Source: Pseudomonas tumuqii (GTDB taxonomy: Bacteria; Pseudomonadota; Gammaproteobacteria; Pseudomonadales; Pseudomonadaceae). From it: DNA of 64,000 nt. The notes under the pieces were generated by a model. That model searched no databases. It was not told where the DNA came from and was given only the letters and a program-made list of their open reading frames with translations. Where the stretch lies: NCBI RefSeq assembly GCF_013184545.1, contig NZ_JAAOJA010000009.1, positions 1 to 64,000 on the forward strand, read 5' to 3'. Below are positions 45,190-53,700 of this stretch, in pieces (the stretch's first letter is position 1; the number at the start of each line of letters is the position of its first letter). A program made the translations under genes and the position numbers.

Positions 45190-46114
45190 TGCACCTATCC
45201 TGATTACCGGTGGGGCCGGCTTTATCGGCTCGCACCTGGTCGATGCACTCTTGAGCCAGGGGCATGCGGTGCGCGTGCTGGACAATCTGTCGATGGGCAA
45301 GCGCGCCAACCTGCCCCTGGACAACCCGCGCCTGCAGTTGCTCGAGGGCGATGTAGCCGATGCGGTCCTGGTCGGTCAGGCCGTGGCCGGTTGTGCGGCC
45401 GTGGTGCATTTGGCCGCGGTGGCCTCGGTGCAAGCCTCGGTAGACGACCCGGTGAGCACTCACCAGAGCAACTTCGTCGGCACCCTCAACGTCTGCGAGG
45501 CCATGCGTCTGCACGGCGTCAAGCGGGTGGTCTACGCTTCGAGTGCGGCGGTCTACGGCAACAATGGCGAAGGTCAGGCGATTGGCGAAGATACGCCCAA
45601 GGCGCCACTGACGCCCTACGCCGCGGACAAGCTGGCCAGTGAGCATTACCTGGACTTCTATCGTCGTCAGCACGGCCTGGAACCGGCGATTTTTCGCTTC
45701 TTCAATATTTTTGGTCCGCGCCAGGACCCTTCCTCGCCCTATTCCGGGGTGATCAGCATCTTCACCCAGCGGGCGCAGCAGGGCTTGCCGATCCGCGTGT
45801 TCGGCGATGGCGAGCAGACCCGCGATTTCTTCTACATCGGCGACCTGCTGGCGCTGCTGACCCAGGCGCTGGACATGCCGCAGGTGGTCGTGGGGGCGGT
45901 GAACGTCGGCTGGAATCAGGCCGTCAGCCTGAACCAGTTGCTGGCCGAGATCGGCAGTTTGTGTGGCGGCTTGCCGGCGGTTGACTATCAGGCGGCGCGG
46001 CCCGGCGATATTCGTCATTCGCGAGCAGATAATCGGCGCTTGCAGGCCAGTTACCACTTGCCGCCAGTGACCGCCATGCGTGAGGGCTTGCGCAAGCTGT
46101 TGGGCCAGGGCTGA
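45182..46114 (+). CDS. NAD-dependent epimerase/dehydratase (GalE-like extended SDR)
   Basis: A 310-residue extended short-chain dehydrogenase/reductase. It has GGAGFIGSH at residues 10-18, an Asp after the second strand (VRVLDNLS), the active-site serine in YASSAAVYG and the catalytic YAADK. Close relatives act on UDP-sugars, for instance as 4-epimerases. The exact substrate cannot be read. The ATG lies inside the end of the RmlD-like gene. No glycosyltransferases or other envelope-sugar genes are nearby. Confidence 0.85.
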   Translation: MSDAPILITGGAGFIGSHLVDALLSQGHAVRVLDNLSMGKRANLPLDNPRLQLLEGDVADAVLVGQAVAGCAAVVHLAAVASVQASVDDPVSTHQSNFVGTLNVCEAMRLHGVKRVVYASSAAVYGNNGEGQAIGEDTPKAPLTPYAADKLASEHYLDFYRRQHGLEPAIFRFFNIFGPRQDPSSPYSGVISIFTQRAQQGLPIRVFGDGEQTRDFFYIGDLLALLTQALDMPQVVVGAVNVGWNQAVSLNQLLAEIGSLCGGLPAVDYQAARPGDIRHSRADNRRLQASYHLPPVTAMREGLRKLLGQG

Positions 46115-46120
46115 TCTGTA

Positions 46121-46160
46121 CCCATAAAAAAACCGGCGCTGAGGCCGGTTTTTTTATGGG
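46121..46160. terminator. Bidirectional terminator, epimerase / ompW
   Basis: CCCATAAAAAAACCGGC pairs perfectly with GCCGGTTTTTTTATGGG around a six-base loop. It ends the plus-strand epimerase gene and the minus-strand ompW gene that converge here. Confidence 0.95.
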
Positions 46161-46172
46161 TGGCGGTTTGCC

Positions 46173-46859
46173 TTAGAACTTGTAGCCGAGGGCGACCATG
46201 TAGACGAATGGGTCTACATCTACATCGACCTTGACCTTCTCGCCAGCGAAGGAGGTGGTGCCGGTGGTGTCGATGTCGATGTAACGCACGTGAGCGTTGA
46301 CCAGGAGGTTGTCGGTCAGCATGTAGTCCAGGCCCAGCTGGGCAGCGAGACCCCAGGAATCCTTCATGTCCAGACCGCTGAAGCCCTTGCCTTCGGCTTC
46401 GCTGCTCAGCTCTGTGTCGAAGAACCAGGTGTAGTTGATGCCCACCCCCGCATAGGGCTGGAAGGCCGAGGCGCTGTCGAGCGGATAGTAGACGACGCTC
46501 AGGGTTGGCGGCAGGTGCTTGAGTTCACCCAGGTTGCCGTTCAGCCCGGCAAAAGGGCCCGGCATGCCTTTCACGCCGACGTCATGGCTAAACGGGGTGG
46601 CAGCGAGCAGGTCGATGCCGATGTGGTTGGTAATCATGTAGGTGCCGGTCAGGCCCAGTTGGGTATCACTGTCCAGCGTGGCTTTGGTGCCGGCTACGTC
46701 GGTGTTCAGCGCACCAACCCAGATATCGCTGCTGCTTTCATGCGGATCGACGGTAGCGGCACCTGCGCGCAGGATGACGTCACCTGCCTCATAGGCCTGG
46801 GCGAGGGGGGCGGCCAATGCGGTGGCCAGGATGGAGAGAGCGAGCAGGGACTTGCGCAT
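46173..46859 (-). CDS. ompW: OmpW family outer-membrane protein
   Basis: A 228-residue protein with a signal peptide (MRKSLLALSILATALAAPLAQA) and an eight-stranded beta barrel ending in the outer-membrane signature GYKF with terminal Phe. OmpW proteins form narrow hydrophobic channels. The ATG at 46859 has GGAG upstream. A predicted Anr/FNR promoter precedes it, which fits reports that ompW responds to oxygen in E. coli. Confidence 0.93.
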   Translation of the reverse strand: MRKSLLALSILATALAAPLAQAYEAGDVILRAGAATVDPHESSSDIWVGALNTDVAGTKATLDSDTQLGLTGTYMITNHIGIDLLAATPFSHDVGVKGMPGPFAGLNGNLGELKHLPPTLSVVYYPLDSASAFQPYAGVGINYTWFFDTELSSEAEGKGFSGLDMKDSWGLAAQLGLDYMLTDNLLVNAHVRYIDIDTTGTTSFAGEKVKVDVDVDPFVYMVALGYKF

Positions 46860-46901
46860 AGTGAGCTCCGGTCGAGTCATCAGTTGGTTGGGCTGATGGC
46901 A

Positions 46902-46942
46902 ATGTTAGGGGCCTAAGCAAATCGAGTTTTGACCCAGCTCAA
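46902..46942 (-). promoter_or_regulatory. Anr/FNR-type promoter of ompW
   Basis: On the minus strand, TTGAG-CTGG-GTCAA (46942-46929) matches the FNR/Anr palindrome TTGAT-N4-ATCAA in 8 of 10 positions. TAACAT (46907-46902) is a good -10. The centre of the site would be about 40-41 bases before the predicted start, the class II position. Confidence 0.65.
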
Positions 46943-47070
46943 TGAATTGGTCTGCTAGCGACAGGCCATTGTGCCGCATTGGTTCTCGTGGATGGCACGC
47001 AGGCCTTGTCGTTGTTGCTTGCGGGGCGCGGCATGCGTCGCGTGTGGCATTCGGCCGCACAGGCTGGCAG

Positions 47071-47098
47071 TTGTCGGGCAAAGGCGCAGTGCTAGAGT
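47071..47098 (+). promoter_or_regulatory. Possible promoter of the DUF2946 gene
   Basis: TTGTCG at 47071-47076 and TAGAGT at 47093-47098 have a 16-base spacer. The predicted start falls on or beside the ATG at 47105, so the transcript may have almost no leader. Confidence 0.35.
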
Positions 47099-47104
47099 GG
47101 CGCC

Positions 47105-47485
47105 ATGAACGCTACCCGTCGTGACCGCTCGCTGATTGCCTGGATGCTGTATGGCTGCGTCCTGTTCAATCTGTTCGCCTGCGGTATTCATCATGGGCAA
47201 ATGAGTGGCCTGGCCCTGAGTGGGCTTGATGGCCTGTTCTGCTCGACCAGCGGCCACCTCGACTCGGCAATCAACGATTCGTCAGGGTCAGACCCGTCGT
47301 CGCCATCCTCCTCGTACACCTGCCCGTTGTGCTCTTCTTTCGGTTTGGCCCTGGCCCTCAATAGCTCTGGCGCATCGCTTGAGCCGCTGGCGGGCTTGCC
47401 TTCCACGCCCATCGACGCCTTGGCGTGGGCTGCGCCACCACCACGTTATAGCTGGCCTTCAATCAACCCCCGCGCCTCTCCTTGA
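47105..47485 (+). CDS. DUF2946 family protein
   Basis: A 126-residue protein with an N-terminal membrane or signal segment (LIAWMLYGCVLFNLFACG) and metal-ligand-like residues: His29-His30, Met33 and CPLC at 73-76. DUF2946 proteins in proteobacteria often lie near TonB-dependent receptors and copper or other metal genes. The function is unknown; a periplasmic metal-handling role is only suggested by the Cys/His/Met content and by the receptor gene 105 bases downstream. Confidence 0.65.
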   Translation: MNATRRDRSLIAWMLYGCVLFNLFACGIHHGQMSGLALSGLDGLFCSTSGHLDSAINDSSGSDPSSPSSSYTCPLCSSFGLALALNSSGASLEPLAGLPSTPIDALAWAAPPPRYSWPSINPRASP

Positions 47486-47590
47486 CTCCACCCATGAAGT
47501 GAATCACTCGACCTGACATGAGCGCATGTGCCGTTGTGTGCGTGCTGCAACCGCCGGGCGAGGCCATATCCTTTTGCGTGGAAGTTATTC

Positions 47591-49762
47591 ATGACGCTAA
47601 GAAACGCCACCCTGGTGCTGTTGGCCGGCACCTGCCAGCTGGCATGGGCCGAAGATACAGCCCTCAGTTTGCCGAGCATCACCGTTACCGCAGCCAAGCA
47701 GACGCAGCCTGGTCTGAGCCTCGATGAGCCGCTGGAGACGGGATCACGATTGGGCCTGACATCACGGCAGACACCGGCTTCGGTCAGCATCGCCGACCGC
47801 GCGACCATCGCTGCGCGTGGCGCGAAAGATACCCAGGATGTGATCAACAGCATGCCCGGCATCAATGCGTCGGCCAACCCGGGTTTCGGTGGTTTCGTCT
47901 CCTATCGAGGTTTCACCAGCGCCCAGGTCACCCAGCTCTACAACGGCATCGGCATGAGCTACAGCAGTGCCGCGCGGCCAGTGGATGCCTGGATCTATGA
48001 GCGTGTCGAGGCGATTGGCGGGCCCTCGACCTTTCTGTATGGTGCGGGCGCCGTGGGGGGCTCGATCAACTACGTCACCAAGCAGGCCAGCCGTGAGGAG
48101 CAGGCCGTGGAGGGGCGTCTGCGCTATGGCAGTTACGACTCCTCCGAGCTCGCAATCGGCGTCAACCATGCCCTGGGTGCGGGGCCGGATCCCCGTCATT
48201 TTGCCCGGCTCGATGTCAGTCGCACCCGCAGCAACGGCTATATGGATCGCAATGGGCGCGAGTCGTTGAGTACGGCCTTCTCCATCCTCAGTGATCTGAC
48301 GCCTGAGCTGACCCATACCCTGGCGCTCGAATACCAGGAAGACCAGGAAGACAGTCCCTACTGGGGCTCGCCATTACTGAATCCGGTCGGCGAGACCATG
48401 AAGATCGACAGGCGCCGGCGCTTCGAGAATTACAACGTCGCGGATGGCCGTTATGAGCAGCGCGTGCGCTGGGTTCGCTCGATCACCGATTATCGGGTCA
48501 GCGACAGCACCAGCCTGCGCAATACCTTCTATCACTACAACGCCCAGCGCGATTACCGCAACCTCGAGAACTACCGTTATAACGCCGCCAATACCCAGGT
48601 GCAGCGTTACGCGGCCTACTTGCAGCGGCATGCTCAGCAGGTCAACGGCAACCGCTTCGAGTTGCGTCACGACACTGCCTTGTTCGGCTTGGCCAGCCAG
48701 TGGTCAGCCGGTGCGGACTACTCGATCAACCGGCAGACGCTGCACCCCAACGGGCAGTTCCCGGCGTCCGGGGCTCCCTACGATGTGATCGATCCGGATC
48801 ATTTCGACCCTGGGAGTTTTTACGCCATTCCCGGCGTGAATGGCGGGTTGCAGAAGGTGCGCAAGCATGAGGTCACCACCCTGGCCGGCTTCCTGGAGAA
48901 TCGCCTGGCGCTGACCGAGCGCTTGGCGCTGTTGACCGGCCTGCGTTATGACCACTTGCACATGGAGGTGACCAACTACGCGGCGGTCACGCCAACCAGC
49001 CCGGCCTTTTTCGAGCGTACCTGGGAGCCAGTGACAGGTCGGGTCGGCCTGGTCTACGAGGTGGCCCCGGCGCTGAATGTGTATGTGCAGTACAGCACCG
49101 CGGCCGATCCTCCCGCCGGTTCGCTGGCCTCGGCGACCTTCTCTCAGGTACAGAACTTCGACCTGAGTACCGGCGAGCAGGTGGAGGTTGGCGGCAAGTT
49201 CGATTTTCTCGAGGGCCGCGGTTCGGCGACGATCGCCGCCTACCAGATCGTGCGGAAAGACTTTGCGGTCAAGGACTCCAACAACCCAACCGTCGATATC
49301 CAGGCGGGGCAGCAGACCTCGCAGGGGCTGGAGCTGGCGGCCAGTTTGCGGGTTACGCCGAAACTGCTGGCCGAGGGCAACTTCGCCTATGTCGATGCGC
49401 AATACGACGAGTTCAACGAGAACGTCGGCGGTCAGGCCGTATCCCGTAAAGGCAATACACCGACCAACGTGCCCGACCAGGTTGGCAATCTGTGGCTGAC
49501 CTACGACATCTCGCCAGCCTGGCAGGCCGGGGTCGATGCCCGTTACGTCGCCGCGGTGTTCGCCAATAATGCCAATACCCTGGAAGCGCCGGCCTACAGC
49601 CTGTATGGCGTTTTTGCCCGCTTCAACGTGGATGAGCACAGCTCGGTAACGGCGCGCGTGCGCAACCTGACGGACGAACTGTACGCCAAACAAGCTTATG
49701 GAACGATGTTCTACCAGGGGGCACCCCGTACCTTTGAGGTCGCCCTGGACACCCGTTTCTGA
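47591..49762 (+). CDS. TonB-dependent outer-membrane receptor (siderophore/metal type)
   Basis: A 723-residue receptor with a signal peptide (MTLRNATLVLLAGTCQLAWA), a TonB-box-like ITVTA shortly after it, a plug domain (TPASVSIADRATIAARGAKD; FGGFVSYRGFTS) and a 22-strand barrel ending VALDTRF with the terminal Phe. The plug ends in GAGAVGGSINYVTKQ, usual for siderophore receptors. The ligand cannot be read. The ATG at 47591 begins the signal peptide; further upstream codons are not part of it. It is followed by a PepSY membrane protein and the TonB energy genes. Confidence 0.88.
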   Translation: MTLRNATLVLLAGTCQLAWAEDTALSLPSITVTAAKQTQPGLSLDEPLETGSRLGLTSRQTPASVSIADRATIAARGAKDTQDVINSMPGINASANPGFGGFVSYRGFTSAQVTQLYNGIGMSYSSAARPVDAWIYERVEAIGGPSTFLYGAGAVGGSINYVTKQASREEQAVEGRLRYGSYDSSELAIGVNHALGAGPDPRHFARLDVSRTRSNGYMDRNGRESLSTAFSILSDLTPELTHTLALEYQEDQEDSPYWGSPLLNPVGETMKIDRRRRFENYNVADGRYEQRVRWVRSITDYRVSDSTSLRNTFYHYNAQRDYRNLENYRYNAANTQVQRYAAYLQRHAQQVNGNRFELRHDTALFGLASQWSAGADYSINRQTLHPNGQFPASGAPYDVIDPDHFDPGSFYAIPGVNGGLQKVRKHEVTTLAGFLENRLALTERLALLTGLRYDHLHMEVTNYAAVTPTSPAFFERTWEPVTGRVGLVYEVAPALNVYVQYSTAADPPAGSLASATFSQVQNFDLSTGEQVEVGGKFDFLEGRGSATIAAYQIVRKDFAVKDSNNPTVDIQAGQQTSQGLELAASLRVTPKLLAEGNFAYVDAQYDEFNENVGGQAVSRKGNTPTNVPDQVGNLWLTYDISPAWQAGVDARYVAAVFANNANTLEAPAYSLYGVFARFNVDEHSSVTARVRNLTDELYAKQAYGTMFYQGAPRTFEVALDTRF

Positions 49763-49814
49763 CTGCAGTGAGCCGGGGCGATTGCCGTCGTCCCGGGGTT
49801 CGAGGGACTGGCTT

Positions 49815-51341
49815 ATGAAGCGTTATCTGTACTTGTGGCATCGCTGGCTGGGCATCGTGCTGTGCCTGTTCATGGCCATGTGGTTCATCTCGGGCGTGGT
49901 GATGATGTATGTCGGCTACCCCAAGCTGACGCCGCGCGAGCACCTGGCGCATTTGCCTGTGCTGGATCTGCAGGGCTGCTGCCGCAGCCTGGATGAGGTT
50001 CTTGCGGCTGGCGGGCAGAGCGATGCGCCCAGCAGCATTCGCCTGAGCATGGTCGGCGGCGTGCCGCGCTACCTGCTCGGTTATGCCGGGCAGCCCAGCG
50101 TGGCAGTCGATGCCCGTAGCGGGCAGCGCCTGAGTCTGGTTGATGAGGCCCAGGCCATGGCTGCCGCCCGGCAATTCGCCGCAGACGCATCCGCGCGTTA
50201 CCAGGGGCTTGTGCAGGAAGATGTCTGGACCCATTCGCGGGCGCTGGACAGTGAGCGCCCCCTGCATCGCGTGTCGCTCGCCGACGAGGCGCAGCGATTG
50301 CTCTACATTTCCAGTCGTACCGGGGCGGTGGTGCGTGATGCTACCGGGCAGGAGCGCAGCTGGAATTGGCTGGGTGCCTGGCTTCACTGGCTGTATCCGT
50401 TACGTGGCGGCGTGTTGAGTGGCTGGTGGGCGGACATCGTCATCTACCTGGCGCTGGCCGCCACCCTGATGGCCGTGCTCGGCAACGTGATCGGTCTATT
50501 GCGCTGGCGCTTGCAGCGGCCTTACCGCAGCGGTTCGCGCAGCCCCTATAGCGGCTTTGCCCGCTGGCACCATGTGGGCGGGCTATTGTGCGGCGCATTG
50601 GTCATTAGCTGGATTTTCAGCGGCCTGATGTCGATGAATCCATGGCGGCTGTTCGACGCTGCAGCGCCGCTGTCCACGGCGGCATACCAGGGTGGCGAAC
50701 TTCGCTCCAGGGCATTTGCGCTGGCGCTACCCGAGGCGCTGCGGCGCTTCGAGCAAGCGGGTTTGCAGGCGCGCGAACTGGAATGGCGGTTGATCGCCGG
50801 GCAGGGTTATCTGGTGGCCTACGATGGCACTGGCCAAACGCGCATTCTGGCGATGGCGGATGGTCAGGTCAGCAGCCAGCTCCCCCAAGCGACCCTGGAA
50901 CGCGCGGCCCAGGCCATGCATGGGCAGGGGCAAATGCGCAGCGAACGGCTGGGTGCCTATGACTTCTATTACTACCGGCGGGGCGAGCAGAGCATGCTCG
51001 GCCATCTGGAGCAACGCCTGCCGGTGTTGCGCGTGAGGTTCGACGACCCTGGCGAAACCTGGGTGCATCTCGATCTGCACACGGGCGCCATGCTTGGCCA
51101 GATGGACAGTGGCAAGCGCACCTCGCGCTGGCTGTTCGCCCTGCTGCACAGCTGGGACTGGCTGCCGCTGCTGGAGAATCGTCCGTTGTGGGACCTGCTG
51201 ATGCTGCTGTTCAGTGCTGGCGGGCTGCTGATCAGCCTCACCGGTGCCGTGCTCGGTTGGCGGCGTTTGCGCCGGCCTCGTCGAGTGCGGCGGCCGCAAC
51301 GGCATCCGGGGCTTGCCGCTCCCGTGGGAGATGTCCCGTGA
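49815..51341 (+). CDS. PepSY-associated membrane protein
   Basis: A 508-residue inner-membrane protein with four membrane segments (YLYLWHRWLGIVLCLF near the N terminus; two in the middle at about 205-275; one near 465-490) and large periplasmic loops. The His residues in HRWLG and RWHHVGG resemble haem or metal positions of the family. PepSY membrane proteins near TonB receptors include ferric-siderophore reductases, so reduction or release of the imported metal is a plausible role. The ATG at 49815 starts at the first membrane segment, 52 bases after the receptor stop. Confidence 0.75.
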   Translation: MKRYLYLWHRWLGIVLCLFMAMWFISGVVMMYVGYPKLTPREHLAHLPVLDLQGCCRSLDEVLAAGGQSDAPSSIRLSMVGGVPRYLLGYAGQPSVAVDARSGQRLSLVDEAQAMAAARQFAADASARYQGLVQEDVWTHSRALDSERPLHRVSLADEAQRLLYISSRTGAVVRDATGQERSWNWLGAWLHWLYPLRGGVLSGWWADIVIYLALAATLMAVLGNVIGLLRWRLQRPYRSGSRSPYSGFARWHHVGGLLCGALVISWIFSGLMSMNPWRLFDAAAPLSTAAYQGGELRSRAFALALPEALRRFEQAGLQARELEWRLIAGQGYLVAYDGTGQTRILAMADGQVSSQLPQATLERAAQAMHGQGQMRSERLGAYDFYYYRRGEQSMLGHLEQRLPVLRVRFDDPGETWVHLDLHTGAMLGQMDSGKRTSRWLFALLHSWDWLPLLENRPLWDLLMLLFSAGGLLISLTGAVLGWRRLRRPRRVRRPQRHPGLAAPVGDVP

Positions 51342-51382
51342 GTCTGCAGCGCGGCGATTACACGCAAGTCGCATCAGGGTGG

Positions 51383-51420
51383 TTGCTAGATGATGCTAAT
51401 GCAGTTGATAATGGTTATCT
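51383..51420 (+). promoter_or_regulatory. Fur-box promoter upstream of the TonB2-like operon
   Basis: TGATAAT-G-GTTATCT at 51406-51420 matches 12 of 14 positions of the 7-1-7 Fur site TGATAAT-N-ATTATCA. Further GATAAT-like hexamers (GATGAT, GCTAAT) lie at 51389-51400. TTGCTA at 51383-51388 and GATAAT at 51407-51412 (18-base spacer) could be a promoter covered by Fur. The region is AT-rich compared with its surroundings. Confidence 0.7.
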
Positions 51421-51531
51421 TTACTGCGTTGGCTCCCGTCAAGGTGCCGCTCATGTCCTCTGGACCAAGGTGCCTGCCGGATGTTTATCGAATACCACTC
51501 AGCCTTGCAGCAGTTTTAGATTTAGAAAGGT

Positions 51532-51537
51532 TATAAT
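51532..51537 (+). promoter_or_regulatory. Perfect -10 (TATAAT) before the DUF3450 gene
   Basis: TATAAT at 51532-51537 lies about 44 bases before the chosen start codon, but no -35 at a proper distance is seen. It may be a second promoter needing an activator. Confidence 0.35.
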
Positions 51538-51580
51538 GTTTCTTTTTAATATAAGCCCGTCGCTCGAGGACTCCCGTCGC

Positions 51581-52354
51581 ATGAATCTGTACCCCCTGCG
51601 TTCACTGGCCGCCGCTCTAGTGCTGAGCAGCACGCCGGCGCTGGCCGCACCGCTGGATGCCGCGCTGGATGAGAGCCAGCGCCTGGCCGCAGACGCCAAG
51701 GCGTCCCAGGCGCGTATCGAGCAGCTCGACGATGCCAGTCGCGAGATGCTCGGTGAGTACCGCAATGCCTTGCAGCAAGCCGAGGCGCTGAAAGGCTATA
51801 ACCAGCAGCTGCAAGAGCTGGTCGTTGCCCAGCGCCAGGAGCTGGCGGGTTACCAGGAGCAGCTGGACGGCATCGAGCGCACCCAGGAAGCGGTGACGCC
51901 ACAGATGCGCCGGATGGTCGAGGTGCTCGGTGAATTCATTGCCGCCGACCTGCCGTTCCTGCCGGATGAGCGCAGCGATCGCCTAGCGCAGTTGCAGGAT
52001 CTGTTGCCGCGTGCCGATGTCAGCCTGGCGGAAAAGTACCGGCGCATTCTCGAGGCCTATCAGGTCGAGAGCGATTACGGCCGCACCCTGGAGGCCTGGC
52101 GTGGCGAGCTGCCAGTCGACGGCGGCGCGTCGCGTAGCGTCGAGTTTCTCCGTCTCGGCCGGGTGATGCTGTACTACCAGAGCCTCGACGGCCACGAGAG
52201 TGGCTGGTGGAACCCGCAAAGCCGCAGTTGGCAGACGCTCGATGGCAGTGCCCGGCGGCCGTTGCATCAGGCCATTGCCATTGCTCGTCAGGAACAGGCT
52301 CCGGCCCTGCTCGATCTCCCTGTGCAAACCCTGACCCAGGAGGCCAAGCAATGA
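51581..52354 (+). CDS. DUF3450 periplasmic coiled-coil protein of the TonB2-like system
   Basis: A 257-residue protein with a signal peptide (NLYPLRSLAAALVLSSTPALAA) and a long coiled coil at about residues 25-110, then a globular part. DUF3450 proteins are encoded next to TtpC/ExbB2/ExbD2/TonB2 in Vibrio. The ATG at 51581 has GAGGA upstream and starts the signal peptide; an ATG at 51536 would sit inside the TATAAT-proximal leader. Its stop overlaps the next ATG (ATGA). First gene of a six-gene unit under a Fur-box promoter. Confidence 0.8.
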   Translation: MNLYPLRSLAAALVLSSTPALAAPLDAALDESQRLAADAKASQARIEQLDDASREMLGEYRNALQQAEALKGYNQQLQELVVAQRQELAGYQEQLDGIERTQEAVTPQMRRMVEVLGEFIAADLPFLPDERSDRLAQLQDLLPRADVSLAEKYRRILEAYQVESDYGRTLEAWRGELPVDGGASRSVEFLRLGRVMLYYQSLDGHESGWWNPQSRSWQTLDGSARRPLHQAIAIARQEQAPALLDLPVQTLTQEAKQ

Positions 52355-53700
52355 GCCGTCGTGTCCTCGCCATCTTGACCCTGGCGCTGTTGCCGGCGAT
52401 TGCCAGTGCCGCCGCACCGCTCAGCCCGGATCAACTGCTGCAGCGCATTCGCAGCGAACGCGCCGCCGAAGTCACGGCCATGCACAGTCGCGAGCAGGCG
52501 TTTGTCGCCGAGCGTGGCGAGCGGGCGCAGTTGCTCGCCGACGCGCGGGCGGCCTTGCAGACCCAGAAGGCCCAAGCCGAACGCCTGAAGGCCGAATTCG
52601 ATCGGCAGGAGGCCGAGCTGGCCGAGCAGGAAAAGCTCCTCGGCCAGCGCGTCGGTCATCTGGGCGAGTTGTTTGGCGTGGTCCGCCAGAGCGCCGGCGA
52701 TGTCGCCGGGCAATGGCAGGACAGCCTGCTCAATGCGCAGTATCCCGAGCGCCTGCAGCGCCTTGAGGCGCTGGCCGAGAGTCGCACCTTGCCGTCCGCC
52801 GCGGATCTCGATGGCTATTGGATGCTGCTGCTGGAAGACCTGACCGCCAGCGGCCGGGTCGAGCAGTTGCAATTGCCGGTGGTGGCCGCCGATGGCAACC
52901 GTAGCGAGCAGTCGGTACTGCGCGTCGGGGCTTTCTCGGCCTATAGCGAGGATGCCTATTTGCGTTACGACGCCGATGCCGGCGAGTTGCTCGCACCGCC
53001 GCGACAGCCGTCCGGATTGGGCCAGGTCGAGGATTACCTGCAGGGTGGCGCAGCGCTCGCCAGCCTGCCCATCGACCCCAGTCGTGGCACGCTGTTGGCG
53101 CAACTGCAGCGGCAGCCGACCCTGTGGGATCGCCTGCAACAGGGCGGCCTGGTTGGCTGGGTGATAGTCGCACTGGGCGTGCTGGGTCTGCTCCTGGCCA
53201 TCTGGCGCATGCTTCATCTGGCCCGGGTCGGACGTGGGGTGAGCGCGCAGCTGCATGATCTCAGCGCGCCGCGTGACGATAATCCGCTGGGCCGGGTGAT
53301 CGGCGTGCTGGGGCCGCAACCGCAGCTGGCCGATCTGGAAACCCTGGAGCTGAAGCTCGACGAGGCGATCCTGCAGGAAACCCCGCCACTGGAAAAAGGC
53401 CAGAGCCTGCTCAAGCTGCTCTGCGCGGTGGCGCCGCTGCTCGGCCTGCTCGGCACCGTGACCGGCATGATCGTCACCTTCCAGGCCATCACCCAGGGCG
53501 GTGGCGGCGATTCGCGGCTGATGGCCGACGGCATTTCCCAGGCCCTGGTCACCACGGTGCTGGGCCTGGTGGTGGCGATTCCGCTGCTGTTCCTGCACAG
53601 CCTGCTGGCCAGTCGCAGCAAGAGCCTGATCCAGTTGCTCGAGCAGCAAAGTGCCGGCTTGATCGCCCTGCACCTGTCCGGGGCGCCGCGTCGTGACTGA
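52351..53700 (+). CDS. TtpC-like long MotA/TolQ/ExbB proton-channel protein
   Basis: A 449-residue protein with a signal peptide (about 1-20), a periplasmic region that is coiled-coil at 25-110, a membrane segment at about 266-288 (LVGWVIVALGVLGLLLAIW) and the ExbB-type membrane pair at about 354-378 (APLLGLLGTVTGMIVTF) and 397-425. It is more than twice the length of a normal ExbB. This layout is that of TtpC, needed by the Vibrio TonB2 system in addition to the short ExbB. It overlaps both neighbours. Confidence 0.82.
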   Translation: MSRRVLAILTLALLPAIASAAAPLSPDQLLQRIRSERAAEVTAMHSREQAFVAERGERAQLLADARAALQTQKAQAERLKAEFDRQEAELAEQEKLLGQRVGHLGELFGVVRQSAGDVAGQWQDSLLNAQYPERLQRLEALAESRTLPSAADLDGYWMLLLEDLTASGRVEQLQLPVVAADGNRSEQSVLRVGAFSAYSEDAYLRYDADAGELLAPPRQPSGLGQVEDYLQGGAALASLPIDPSRGTLLAQLQRQPTLWDRLQQGGLVGWVIVALGVLGLLLAIWRMLHLARVGRGVSAQLHDLSAPRDDNPLGRVIGVLGPQPQLADLETLELKLDEAILQETPPLEKGQSLLKLLCAVAPLLGLLGTVTGMIVTFQAITQGGGGDSRLMADGISQALVTTVLGLVVAIPLLFLHSLLASRSKSLIQLLEQQSAGLIALHLSGAPRRD

